Notes under the pieces: model-generated
The model's database searches: none
What the model was told of the DNA's origin: nothing
Seen by the model: the letters and a program-made list of their open reading frames with translations, nothing else
Assembly (NCBI GenBank): GCA_950295325.1
Contig: OX485805.1
Span: 622,501-686,500, forward strand
DNA: 64,000 nucleotides
Source: Polytrichum commune
Taxonomy: Eukaryota; Streptophyta; Polytrichopsida; Polytrichales; Polytrichaceae
Direction of reading: 5' to 3'
Translations under genes and position numbers: made by a program
Shown here: one piece after another, positions 53,171 through 64,000 of the stretch
Layout: each line of letters starts with the position of its first letter
How positions within the stretch are numbered: position 1 is the stretch's first letter

Positions 53171-54129
53171 TGTCGCAACCCTTGCTAGCCCCCCTTAATA
53201 ATCTTGCCAATTTTCGTTTCTAGCAAAGGTTACGAGTGCTAACCCTTCGCATTCCGCCATGCTAATGGTTAGCTCCTCCTACCCCAGACCTTATAGTTCA
53301 TAGGAGGCAACCAACCCTCCTAATTTGCTTTCGTGACTCACCCTTAATCGGTAACCCATTTCTTCGATGTGGACTTCCATCCATGTAAGTCCAATCCTAT
53401 GTTGATCATCGCATTGCCGGAGCAAGACTACAACAACCTGAAACGTGCTAGGCAACTATGGCCTCACATTGGGCCAATGCCCATGGAGGCCGTGCTATTC
53501 AACCTCGGGTGGGTGAGGCCACACCACCTCACCCATATAAGCCTCTAGGACTCAACGCCGGGCCCCTACCCCACCGTCAAGAGACCTTTTGTCTCTCTAC
53601 CAAGAGTTGGGGCCAAGTAGACATTTTCCTTTAGCCGCTGGGCCTAGAAGCCCCCAGCAGCTTTAGACCATCGTAACTTTCTTGTATGATGTCTGATGCT
53701 AACACTTGACCACTCCATCTTCATCTACGCCTCATGTAGATGCCGATGGACTCCTCACTTGCCCCATTTAGGCAAGTATTGAGGAAGTTATGCCTGTTTG
53801 AACCTTGGCAGTCCGGGGAATCACTCCCAGGCACTGCTGGACCAGGGCGTTGTCCCGGGACAGCGCCCCACTCAAATTGCCATAACTCTTAGCTCACACC
53901 TCCGATTGAGGTGATCTTGAGCATTCTAGAATCACCACGCCATGAGCTACGCATAGCTTATGGCCATACCCTTGTGCCTCCTAGTCTCCGTGGGTGGGAG
54001 GTGTTCCCAACGCCCGGGGCCCTCACCCACACTAGGATTACTTGGGCCCTCTCACCAACGGCGCCACAAGTCCCGGGTGTCACTCCGGGGTCCCCCTTGT
54101 GCCCATGGTGTTTCGGGCGGTGCGCGACA
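53171..54129 (-). mobile_element. Solo LTR of the element-A family, older copy
   Basis: A 959-bp LTR with TGTCGC..GCGACA ends, flanked by TTCCT and TTCGT (one mismatch). It has more differences from the other copies than they have from each other, and lacks about 15 bp near its right end (TCGGGC joined to GGTGCGCGACA). It interrupts the LINE-like fragment. Confidence 0.88.
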
Positions 54130-55415
54130 TTCGTAGTGAGATAGACCCCATGATGTCTTCCACATGGTCCTCAATTTATGCCAAGTGTTAAATCCTTGTT
54201 TGGCTATGTGTCCAGATAGTGAGGTTGCCTAAGTTATCAACCAAGAGGGGGATAGGTGGGCAAGCCGTTGTTGAAAGCCCATAATAAGCTTGAGAGCATA
54301 TAATTTTATGGAAAGTTTTTCAAATTTTGCAAGAAAAATATGATAGGTAGTCAAAGAATGCATTTTGACGTTCGACATCATATGCATCTTCATGCCCTTC
54401 TCGAAAGCCAAGCCACACCAAGACAAAAAGAAACAAAACCCCTCTTTTTGTAACAAACTTATGTGTAACTCTTGGTGCTACACACTTCATGTGTTGTATG
54501 TTTGTAATTATTATTATCAATACATATAATCCTTTTTGTATTTTTTTTATTCCTCCACTTGCAACTAAGAACCTGCCACTTATTCCTCAGGTAAGGCTTC
54601 TTCCCCCGAGCTCAATTTCATGTTTAGTCGCCTCCCCATCACCTGCATTCATCTTCAGCTGCAGGCTTTTTTGTCTGGGCACCTCGCCTCATGTGTCCGA
54701 CTTTGTACCTGACGTGGAACTCTCGCAACCTGTCACTCGTTTCTTGTGTATACATACTGTTGAATCTCAGACAGACATATAGACTCGGAAGGTATACCAG
54801 GTGATTGTTCTAACGCTGCCTAGTCCAATCTCTTCAACTTCTATAATTTTCCAGACCTCTTTAACTTCAGCCTGTTGTTTTCAAATTCAACTGCTTCAGG
54901 GTCTACCTCTCCGTCATTTCATCCTCTTTGCCGAAGTTTAGCCGAGATAATCAGTGTCCGGGGAGATGTTTGGGCATTATCTGTCAAGAAAATCCAATTT
55001 CAGAGCAGGATGGGTTGATTAGCTCCATGTGGGCTGATATGTCTTTTTGGGCTTCCGTGGGTTCTGAGCTCTGCAATGAACGGGGAGAACCGACCACTAG
55101 AACCAGATGAAGCACTTGAGTTTAATTACCAGCAGATTTCAGTTCAAGACTCCAGGGGAGTAATTGATCATTTTAGAGCAATCTTTGGATAGACCTCAAA
55201 TCAATTAAGAAAAATCGGAAGATCACAACAGGTAACTGGTTGGACTTGGAAACACTAGGATGTTGACTGATGAAGCCCAAAAATCCTCCTCAGAGAATGG
55301 ACCTGTAGCCCCTGTGAGCTTGAATTGGCTGGTAATTAGCTGAACAAGCAAGTCTTCTGGTCATAGCAGCGTCTCATTCACCTGGACTCAGTGGAGCGAA
55401 GTGACTTCATTATGC
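54130..55415. other. Unassigned sequence between the solo LTR and RPL21-B
   Basis: The first roughly 330 bp may continue the LINE remnant on the minus strand. The rest shows only short frames and no family signature. Confidence 0.35.
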
Positions 55416-55909
55416 AAGTGGAGCTTCTATCAGAATCTGAAGTGACTTCATTATGCATATTGCACCTGTTTAACTCACACATATCAAACAATCCTAATGC
55501 TGGCAAAAACAACACAAACATCACATCATCGCTGATTCCACTACTATGTTCAACCACAGATCTCTTCAAAGTCAAGGTCTAAAATTCGCGGTGATGGAAA
55601 TCATTTCGATCGTTATTAAACAGGGCATATCAGATTCAGTCAAGATAAAAGCGTACCCACTAGACTCCATGCTTATTCAACAACCAACCGTCATTGCACT
55701 AAATTCGAGTAAGAAGTTTCAATGCCGTGACAGTTTAGGATTTCTTCAATGTTATAACACAACAACTCGGGATGAGAGCACCAAACCCATGCGCTAGGAA
55801 ATATACATCACACCCAATATGAAGCCTAGTCCATCAATCAACTCTGTATTCATCAATGGAAAATTACATGTTTGAGTGTAGCCCATGTTTGCCGCGCCTG
55901 AGACAAAAC

Positions 55910-56943
55910 TTAGTATCCTCCCTTCAGGTCGTTCACCACATCGTAAGGAATGGGGGTCACAGTCTCCAATGTAGAAGAGTCCAACACAAATCCACCCTTC
56001 GGACCTGCAGGCTGTCTCTTCAGGTCCACGGTCTCGCCCCTCGCCTTTGCTTCAGCCTTCCTGATGTCGTTGCTCTTGCGACGCTCCAAAAACTCTTCCC
56101 TGCATCTTGACGGCTGCACGTGTTCGATGCGCACATGAAGTCGTTTCTGGATGATCCTGTTCCCGACCTATACACAATTATGCATTCAATGCTTCGGTGA
56201 GATGCTTTTCTACGCAATCACGGATACAATTGCCTGTCCGTCACCACCAAAACATCCAAACTTTGCTCCACAAAGACTAATTAGACACTAGCTGCATACG
56301 TACAAACCATGCTTCCGCATACTCGGATTTTAGATTGTAAACCATACGCAGCGGGAACCAGAGGATAGAGGTGTTTTGAGATTCCAGCTTAAAAACACCG
56401 TGATAATTGAGTGCCATGTGCTTATTGTTGTTTGTGCGTCTAGACTGTTCCAGTCCCGGGAACTCTTCACCGAGAGTAATTCGCCAAGTCATATCAATAC
56501 AAACACAAAAAACCTACACATCCCGTCATACCCTAATACCTAATCCACCTTCATACTCATTCCAGGACCTCATTTCATGCCCTCGTGGCCCACAATTGCC
56601 ATAAAACCCCCCCGCCCATATCTCACACCGCCACCACTGCAAATACGAACCCGCATTGCAATTCAAACCAAAACCATTACTTCCACACTCGCCAAAACCC
56701 ACTCACCTGCTTGTTCATCACCACACCCACCGCGCGCTTCGTCACGTTCCATACGATGCCGGTTCGACCATGGTAGAACTTGTGGGGCATACCCTTGTGC
56801 ACGGCTCCGTTCACCTTGATGTCCACATAGTCGCCGATCTTGAAGTTGCGAAGGTAAGTGGTCAAGGCGATGTAACCTTTCTGCCTGAATGGCCTGGAGA
56901 ACAGGTCCCTGGTGCGAGATCGCAACCCATGACCGGCCGGCAT
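55910..56943 (-). CDS. RPL21: 60S ribosomal protein L21 (eL21), copy B, two exons
   Basis: The second intact eL21 gene. Exon 1 is 56943-56707 (79 codons, CAG then GTGAGT donor). Exon 2 is 56167-55910 (85 codons plus stop, after a TATAG acceptor). The 164-residue product appears identical to copy A, from [15 protein letters not shown] to VVNDLKGGY, while the intron and flanks differ at scattered positions. That pattern indicates selection on the protein, or conversion between copies, after the duplication. The telo-box (AAACCCTAA) lies upstream near 57030. It acts in the cytosolic large ribosomal subunit like copy A. Confidence 0.96.
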
Positions 56944-57113
56944 GGTGTCTGAGGCGTGGCGAAACTGGCCTAGCCTGCACAGAGGAGAAAGAGAGAGACA
57001 GGAGAGACGACGCAGGGTTTGAGCACCAAACCCTAAACAGGTCTGGAGCCTCGTGTCTAGGTCTGGACTCGCCCGAACCTACGAACTCGGTCCGGTAAGG
57101 TGGACCATTGTGC

Positions 57114-57158
57114 TCGCTGCTACACACTTCATAATAAATAAGTAGTATGTAGCAGCGA
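57114..57158. promoter_or_regulatory. 15-bp inverted repeat upstream of RPL21-B (one mismatch)
   Basis: TCGCTGCTACACACT at 57114-57128 pairs with AGTATGTAGCAGCGA at 57144-57158. One arm differs by one base from the perfect version in copy A, giving a G:T-type mismatch if it folded. Spacer length is the same (15 nt). Confidence 0.65.
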
Positions 57159-57220
57159 TAATCTCCCGGTGCATAATCAATAAGGGTGGGTTTGTTGCTT
57201 AGGGTTCAAGACCAAAGAAA

Positions 57221-59267
57221 CTCCGAAATTGATTTCAAATCACGTGTGGTGGTGGTGGCGGTCTTCGAAGTGATTTTTTTTTTAAGTAGATGCGTCTATT
57301 TTTAATCATGGCCTCGTTAACAATCTATAGAATACTGTAATTTTCATCGTGTTGGGATTGAATTTCGATCATGTCGGAATCAATAATGCCATGACACATA
57401 TCCCGGTTTTGAGTACTAAAGTGAGGAGGAATGACCAATTAAAATGAGAATTTATGACAAACTCTAGACATTGGTAATATGTTTGGACCAACATTTAGCT
57501 TCAAAATTCTTAATAATTTCAATTCAAGGAACAAAAATATTAAAAAATTGCAATCCTCCTTATTTCTATTTTCCTACATGGTAAAAAATTGCATTGCAAT
57601 GATGCATTATCTTCCCTTGGAATAATTCTTGAATTTAGAAGCTCTATTACTTCGATCCCCTTGATCAAAGTAGGTGAGAGGCCTTTAATAAAGATGATTC
57701 ATGCATGGCCATTTTCATATATATATAGATATATATTGTATATTGCAACTGTGAAAGAGCATTGTTGGGTCAACCACATTGGAATCTACATCAAATATAA
57801 GAGTTTTGGGTTGCAAAATCCAGTGCCCATGCAAAGCACCTAAGTACCCTTTACCTTTTAATATTATTAGATATCCTAGGGTGGAGTCTTCTAGTCTTCT
57901 AGTTAGTAGAGTCTAGTTGGAATTAAGGATAGTAAAGGTAAGCAATAAATAAATAAAAGTGTTACAAACGCCCACACACGTTAGCGCAGTTGCCAATTTT
58001 TTCTCAAATTTTAAAGCTCGTACAAATATCTTATTCATTGTCAAAGTGAAGGTTCTCTCTCTTATATTAAATGATCATATAGCCCCCACCCCAACTACGA
58101 TGACTTCTTGAACCTAGAATGGTTAACAAATTTCAAAGAGATAGTCCAATCCCTTATGAACACATGATATCTTTTTGATGTTTGTTCTTAGATCCGCACC
58201 TACCACATACCGATCAATATATAGGTGTTTTTTTTAACTCCTACATGCTTTTGGGACCCAGTGTGGCCATGTCATACATTGCTTATTTTTAAATTATAGA
58301 TTGTGAAGCCTAACATATTGTGATGTCATTGTTTTGGTGGATAATGATTACCTTGTTGTCTTGAGAGGTTACACTTCTTGACATCCACACAAAGCGAGTT
58401 GGAAAGAATTTAATGAAGATTTTCATATCATCAAGTGTAAGGAGAGGATACTCAATTAGCATGAACATGCTAAAAGCATTTAGGGATGAAGATGAGTAAC
58501 CGAATTAGGCTCGCTGACCACAGAAAGGCTTGAATTGTCCTCTTCTTTTGCCAAGTTCAAATTTAAGAGGGAAACGAAATTAAGAAAGAAAACAAACTCT
58601 CCGGTGGAGTTCGGAGAAAGAAATCTTTGAAAGCGGCAAGGAGGAACTTGAAAAGCTTAAGCTATGTAAGATACGTACATTGAAGTCATCGCCATCCATC
58701 GACTGACTGACTGACTGACACAAAGCATCATCATCACTGACACCGATCCATCTATTCTCAGTACCTCTCACATTCCCCATTTAGCCATCTCATAGCTTCT
58801 TTATTCTGCACTTTCATTCCGGCATCTACCATAACTTATCATATCTGTCCCTCCACCCTTCTGCACAAACCCTCTCAATATTGTTCGGCTGCAGATCAGC
58901 AGGTGCGTGATGTGACGCACTCATAATTTTGGTCTGGGACAAGTCGCGATTTGGAGCCGTTTGAGGTGGATGTTGTGTTTGCAATTAGGGTTTCATCGAC
59001 TTTTTTAAAATTAGGGTGGGGTGGAGAGGAGGTGATTGCTGTGTGTGCCATTAGGGTTCTGAGTAGTGTCTGGAGAGAGCCTGATGTGATGGTGATGGTG
59101 ATGCTGTGATGATGATTAGGATAGGCTTCGATGCATTGAAGATCGACTGTGTTCTGGTTCGTTGTTGCGGCGGGGTGTGGAGTGATCTTGCATCCATCTA
59201 TTCGATCCTTGTGAAGTGGCAGTAAAGTATCGTAACTTACAGAGAGGGTTTAACAGCCCTTGTGGCC
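57221..59267. other. Intergenic region and leader of the coiled-coil gene
   Basis: AT-rich with no recognisable gene up to about 58880. A CTGA tetranucleotide run lies at about 58700-58718. From about 58880 to 59267 the sequence is GC-richer and probably includes the promoter and 5' leader of the gene that starts at 59268. An upstream non-coding exon is possible. Confidence 0.45.
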
Positions 59268-62160
59268 ATGGCGGAGTTTTCGTCTTCCCCCTCCGCCTCG
59301 TCCTCTGTGGAAACCACCGTAATCTTCTTCCCATTCCATTGCATTCCTCTATTCTTATCCTTTTGTTTAGCTTAATAGCCATTGCATTTCAGTTTATGTT
59401 GGCCTTGCGATGGCCAGAATAGGACTGCCCTCATCCCCCCAGTTTTTTGAAACATTGGTAGCGGAATGTCTTGAGAAATATCAAAGAATATTGAAACCGA
59501 GCTTCAAGGTAGGTTGTCATTTCCGTTCATAATTTAGATGGTCGGACATTATGTGAGGCTCAATCTCAAATGCAAGTCCACTTTCTTTGTTTTTCTCAAT
59601 TGAATTATTGGGAATGGGTTCGAGAAACGGTCAACAATTTTGAAACCGAGCTCCACGGTAGGTGGTTATTTCCATTCATATTTTAGGTGGTTTCATGATA
59701 TCTCATGAGGCATTAAAAATAACTGCAACTCGGCACTCTTTCTTTGGGTTAAGGGAATGTCAAATTAAATGGAGAAATAATATGTGCGTAATGTTTGGAG
59801 GGCTTTGTCATGAATCGAACATGATCTGTGCAAGAAAAATTCGATCGCCTGTGATCAGTGTAGTAGCACTTTTCCCTCTATGAATATGGCAAAGTATTTA
59901 ATCTAAGAAGATCTGGGATGCGTTTCTATCTTGTATCTTCAGGAAGTACAACGCAGCTACAAGCATGATACCCGTTGTAAAGAGTAAATGATTGGCTATG
60001 TGCCTACACTTATGGTTTTGATTGATATAATATATTTCTGGCAGTCATCGTTACTTCTGTTGAGAATAAGTATTTGAAAAGAAATCCTGACTCTAATCAA
60101 CTCTATTCCGTCGTTTGAAGGATATGGCTCTGGATGCAAGCTTCTCTGGACCCAATAATATGGAGACAGATGATTTACCTGTAAATGCAAGCCAAGCTGC
60201 AAATGAAAATACAGAGGCAAAGGACATGACTGAGACATCTATCTCCGAACCTGTGGATGTGGAGGCAAAGGCTACAACAATAGATGCAAGCCTCTCTAAT
60301 AGAGGGAACACGGGGGCACCTCCATCCCCTGTAAGATCTTCTGGTTATCATTGTTACAACCTCCCCCATACTCTGTCAACTGACAGTATGATGTGCTTGA
60401 GTTATGTATTCTGAGAAAGCATGGTCCTCCTTGCCGTTTTGTTTTGGATTTACACTTGCATTGGATAAAATTCAGAGAAGGAATGTTTCTGAAGTCCTTG
60501 ATCAGGTGGTTGTAGCTGATTCAGAATGTTCACATTGGTTTTAAGTTTTTGTAAACCTCTGGTTCATATTGAGAGTGTTCTGTCCCTGAAATGCATCATA
60601 CATAATCACAATCTTACCACATCCACTTCCACATAAAGAGATTAAATTGGGTGTTGTTTATTACGTCACCTTGGTACCATTCATTATCATATTGATCTTG
60701 TTCATATGAATATCATACTCCAGGTCCTCAAAGCTGCTCATGCTCTTTTACAGATATCAGCCTGTTCTTAAAGCAGATGGCACCTGTAATAGGATAAGCT
60801 GGTTTCATCTTGCTTTACGTGACTTTGAATATCAGATGCACACCATATTAATGCTGTTTGGTTCAGGATCTTGGGCATTTGAAGGGACTGAATGAGTCAA
60901 GGACACAACTGCTAAGCCGTGTGCAAGCATTGAAAAAGGTAACAAGATCTTAATCACCTGTTTACTTTGCAATCTTAAAGTGGAAATGTACCAACTGAAT
61001 TGGGTACAGAATATTATATTATTAGGTGCCAAATCACATGTCTATGGCCATGACTCTGAAACTTTTCATTTAGTTTTCACAGGCGTGAAGTAATTTCCTC
61101 CTCAATAATGTAATCTGATCTATGTTGAGCCAGGATCTTGAAAGTTGGCGGGGCAAGCTGGATATGCAAGTCAAATCCTACAGGGCGGTAAGTTAATCTT
61201 GTCCAACTAAATTGTGAACCAGGTTGGCAGTTTTAGGCAAGTGGGTGAATGAATTCTTTTGTAGGGAACAACCTGCTCAACTAAGTGCAGCACAACAAAA
61301 TATTTATGCTGTAATTTCTTTGATTTAAATGACTCCCTGTCATATTGTGCATCCCAAGAATTTTTACTAACAATCTTGGTAAGCACCAACTTGTATTAAC
61401 AGCAGTATTTGCTTCATGTCACAGATATTTATTGATATCACTTTGCAGAAAATATTCACAAGCATGGGATAAATATCTAATTGGTTACATTGCTTAATAG
61501 TCTTGCATTAAGGAGAGGATGCTTTACTAATATGGTGGGAGTTGATTGATACAGGAGCTTGGAGATCTCAGGAGCTCACTAAACTCTGAAGTTGAGCAAC
61601 TCCGGGTTGTAAGTGCTGTAAATCTGTTACCCCTTTCAAGTGTATATTAAGTTAGTGAAAGTTATATATTGAGCTCAAAATCCTTTTTTTGAATGAAGCA
61701 ATTCTTGGATTTGTGGTTACATTGTTCATTCTAGTTGGAATGAATCATGAATATCGCCCTTCAGCTTTATAATCTCAAATACGACCCTTCATGTTTTTCA
61801 TATCTGTATAGACAGAAAAACCATTCCTAGGTTGTGGCACTCCAGGGATGGTTGCATTCTCTATGTCAGCTGACACAGTTCATTTCTCCTTCTCTTAGGA
61901 ATTTCAAGACCTGAGGAATACCCTCAAAAAGCAGCTCGAGCTCACTAACACAAAGGTCGCTAAGCAGGTCTTTGATCGAAACCACCAAACTGACAACTCA
62001 TAATGGGTTCTGCATTAGTAATCAAGCATTGTGTTTGAAAACCTCGTGTATTCTTTGTATAGCCCTAATATGTGGCCATTCTATTCTGCAGGATGAACCT
62101 GTGGAGGTTGTAGTTGCTCCAAGTTCTCCATCTTTGTCAACAGGATCGCCTCAGGAGTAG
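59268..62160 (+). CDS. Small coiled-coil protein gene, seven exons, unrecognised family
   Basis: Predicted exons are 59268-59318, 60121-60330, 60867-60938, 61134-61187, 61555-61608, 61899-61967 and 62092-62160. Every junction has GT and AG and every intron is in phase 0. The product is about 192 residues. The Ser-rich start (MAEFSSSPSASSSVETT) is followed by an acidic low-complexity region (NASQAANENTEAKDMTETS). A heptad-like coiled coil follows (LNESRTQLLSRVQALKK, ELGDLRSSLNSEVEQLRV, EFQDLRNTLKKQLEL) and the tail is SSPSLSTGSPQE. The ATG at 59268 has a GGCC ATG GCG context. Four consecutive short exons of 54-72 bp, all multiples of 18 or 3, encode the coiled coil. I cannot name the family; a scaffold or cytoskeletal partner is only a guess from the coiled coil. 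Confidence 0.75.
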
Positions 62161-63461
62161 AGCTAGATTCTGTTGCAAGATACATAGTGGTATGTATTAC
62201 TTGATTTCTTAGGCAGTGCACCCCATTTGAGAGGTGGTAAATTTGAACCATCAACGTTGTGTATGGTCAATTTGCTTTGATCCTTCTGGTACTTGTAATT
62301 ACAGAATACTTCCAGTCAACATTCCCTGTGAAGAAATTCTGAAAATACCGTAGTTATAATTGCAAGTAGATATATTTCTGGAACCCTTAGGATATCAATA
62401 ACCACATCTCGTTGCATCAACTCAGGGATAGTGTATTGCACGTTGTTCCAATACAATTACAATGTGTTATTGAAATGGGATATTTGGTTTATGTTTCTTT
62501 CAACATCACATTGTTACCGTAGTGAAACAATATAGTATCTAGAAACTTATTATTTCAAGAATGTGCCCAATTTCAAATTTGAGATATAATTCCAAATTAG
62601 TATGGATTGTTCGAAAACCATTTCTGTACCTCTATCAGCATGGATGTGATCGCTTGGTGGTGTGACAGCTTTCGTTGTTGAGTTAATGATTCGTATATAA
62701 CACACAGAATGAAAGCTGGAAGATATTTCATCTTTTCGTTCACCTCAAAATTTTCAACTTTCGATCGCTACACAAGGCCGGTCAGCATCGCCACATGCAC
62801 AAAGAAGAGCATCGACACAAGTTCCATCCAGGAGGAGCTGACACGTGCACAAAATTGTGCGAGGGACCAAAAAGTATTTGAAGTTCCTTAGATATTTGAG
62901 CATACATTTTGAACCATTTTAAACATGCATGTCTTCTCAAGTGCCTTAAAATATTTTAACCTGCGCTATTGTTAATTTATCCGACTTGCAATCGCCGTTA
63001 CCTACCATCCCGGGGAGTTTTTATGGGTATGCCGGGGAGTTTTTATGGGTACAGGTTGACATTTTTTAGTTTCTCTTTAAAGTTTCAAGTATATTTTCTA
63101 CATTTCCCGTAAAATAATCAGCAATATTCCAGAAGTTTTGAACTGCACCCGTCATTTCTCAAGCTCAACTAGTTCATCTGTTACTAGCGGTCAGTTCTCC
63201 CCGTACATTGATCCCAAATACGACAGTCCTCCCGAACTGATTGTTTGGATTTTTTTAATAATTATTACAGTGTTAGATGTAATTCGAGTGCGACTCATGT
63301 GACCGCTGGACATGCCACTGGAAATTTCTCAAATTGTCCTATGACCATCAAAACTGGAACCTTTCAAATTGATAAGTATGGAATCACTCCAATTCCAATT
63401 ACAAGGGCTTCTCACTCACCCAAACATCTCTAACACTTTGAGATCTCTGCATAAATATAAC
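62161..63461. other. Intergenic region between convergent genes
   Basis: Contains the 3' ends of the coiled-coil gene (+) and RPP0 (-). A 19-bp stretch, GCCGGGGAGTTTTTATGGG, occurs twice in tandem at about 63006-63052. No further gene is visible. Confidence 0.5.
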
Positions 63462-64000
63462 CTAGTCGAATAGACCGAAACCCATGTCATCGTCGGACTC
63501 TTCCTTCTCCTCAACCTTCTCCTCCTCCTTAGCAGCTTCTGGGGCAGCGGCACTGCTCTCCTGAGCAACTGGTGCAGCAGCCACAGCAAACTTGGATGGG
63601 TCCTGTTGCCAGAAACCATATTATTGGCAAAAACGAATTGAAAAAAACGTATCACATTTCAAATAATGGTAGGCAGTAAATCACAAAATAGGCATGAAGA
63701 GATAGCTGATCCAGATATTCTCATAGTACGTACTCAACCTAGAGTAAATGAAGGACTCAAGATCAAGAATGAAGTGGATAGTCAATAAACGTGCAGAAAT
63801 AGCCACAGCGCACCCATCAGGTCTTCATGGAAGAATCCACCTTCCATGGCATTCCTAACTATCAATATTGTGTACATTTTAGCAGCCAAGCATATATGAG
63901 AAGGTGGCGGCAGGAAACATTTCTAAATCAACTGACCTTGAGGTACTCCTTGGTCTTCTCAGCAAGAGGGAAGGAGTACTCAGTCTCAACAGCGATAGCC
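63462..64000 (-). CDS. RPP0: 60S acidic ribosomal protein P0, C-terminal part (runs off the window)
   Basis: The last two exons of P0, the ribosomal-stalk protein that anchors P1/P2 and recruits elongation factors. The penultimate exon, 64000-63937, encodes [21 protein letters not shown] and ends before a GTCAGT donor. The last exon, 63602-63462, encodes [20 protein letters not shown], a Glu/Lys-rich hinge and the conserved acidic tail [13 protein letters not shown] before TAG. YSFPLA.K.KEYL.DPSKFA distinguishes P0 from P1/P2. The tail has GFGLFD where flowering plants usually have GFSLFD. The gene extends beyond 64000. Confidence 0.93.

Larger units (their letters stand above)
55416..57220. 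repeat. Inverted segmental duplication, copy B (contains RPL21-B)
   Basis: Reverse-complement counterpart of 127-1926. It includes the same upstream inverted repeat, telo-box, exons, intron and 3' region. Beyond both ends the sequences part company abruptly. Confidence 0.9.

Overview
This window is nuclear DNA from a land plant. The evidence is spliced genes for plant-type cytosolic ribosomal proteins (eL21/RPL21 twice, and the 3' end of P0), GT..AG introns, a telo-box upstream of an RPL21 gene, and a large block of nested plant LTR retrotransposons, solo LTRs and MITEs. There is no bacterial gene organisation. I cannot name the species. The P0 tail ends GFGLFD rather than the GFSLFD usual in flowering plants, which only weakly suggests a lineage outside the common angiosperm models.

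Layout. (1) 127-1926: intact RPL21 copy A (+). (2) 1927-8932: mostly non-coding, with an orphan terminal-exon candidate, a GC-rich foldback MITE, a possible pogo-like remnant and a Tourist-like MITE. (3) 8933-29651: element B1, a TG..CA unit of about 4 kb that carries its own promoter, leader hairpins and a gag-like ORF. It is split by a 13.5-kb minus-strand Ty3/gypsy element A (9757-23294, TSD TAATC) and a 3.1-kb LTR-like unit G (23440-26571, TSD GGGAC). Element A itself contains two solo LTRs of its own family, a solo LTR of another family (F, TSD GCACG) and a MITE with a 9-bp TSD. (4) 29652-38150: a decayed PIF/Harbinger transposase (+) and a convergent Myb-like accessory ORF (-). A MITE interrupts the accessory ORF and is flanked by identical 125-bp direct repeats. 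(5) 38151-51085: minus-strand gag-protease retroelement C without recognisable RT or integrase. A hAT MITE (8-bp TSD) splits its protease. Its right LTR holds solo LTR D (TSD CCCCC), which in turn holds a second B copy, B2 (TSD CCAAC). (6) 51088-55415: CACTA and LINE fragments plus another element-A-family solo LTR. (7) 55416-57220: intact RPL21 copy B in inverted orientation. (8) 57221-64000: ordinary gene space with a seven-exon small coiled-coil protein gene (+) and the 3' end of RPP0 (-).

How it fits together. Only the RPL21 pair, the coiled-coil gene and RPP0 look like functional host genes. The rest is a layered transposon deposit whose insertion order can be read from target-site duplications. 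The least familiar component is the B family. Both copies have TG..CA ends, and one has a clean 5-bp TSD. They also share a palindromic upstream element, twin 5'-leader hairpins with a compensated base-pair difference, and a conserved ORF, but no internal pair of LTRs. Exact coordinates rest on reading by eye. No alignments or database searches were run.
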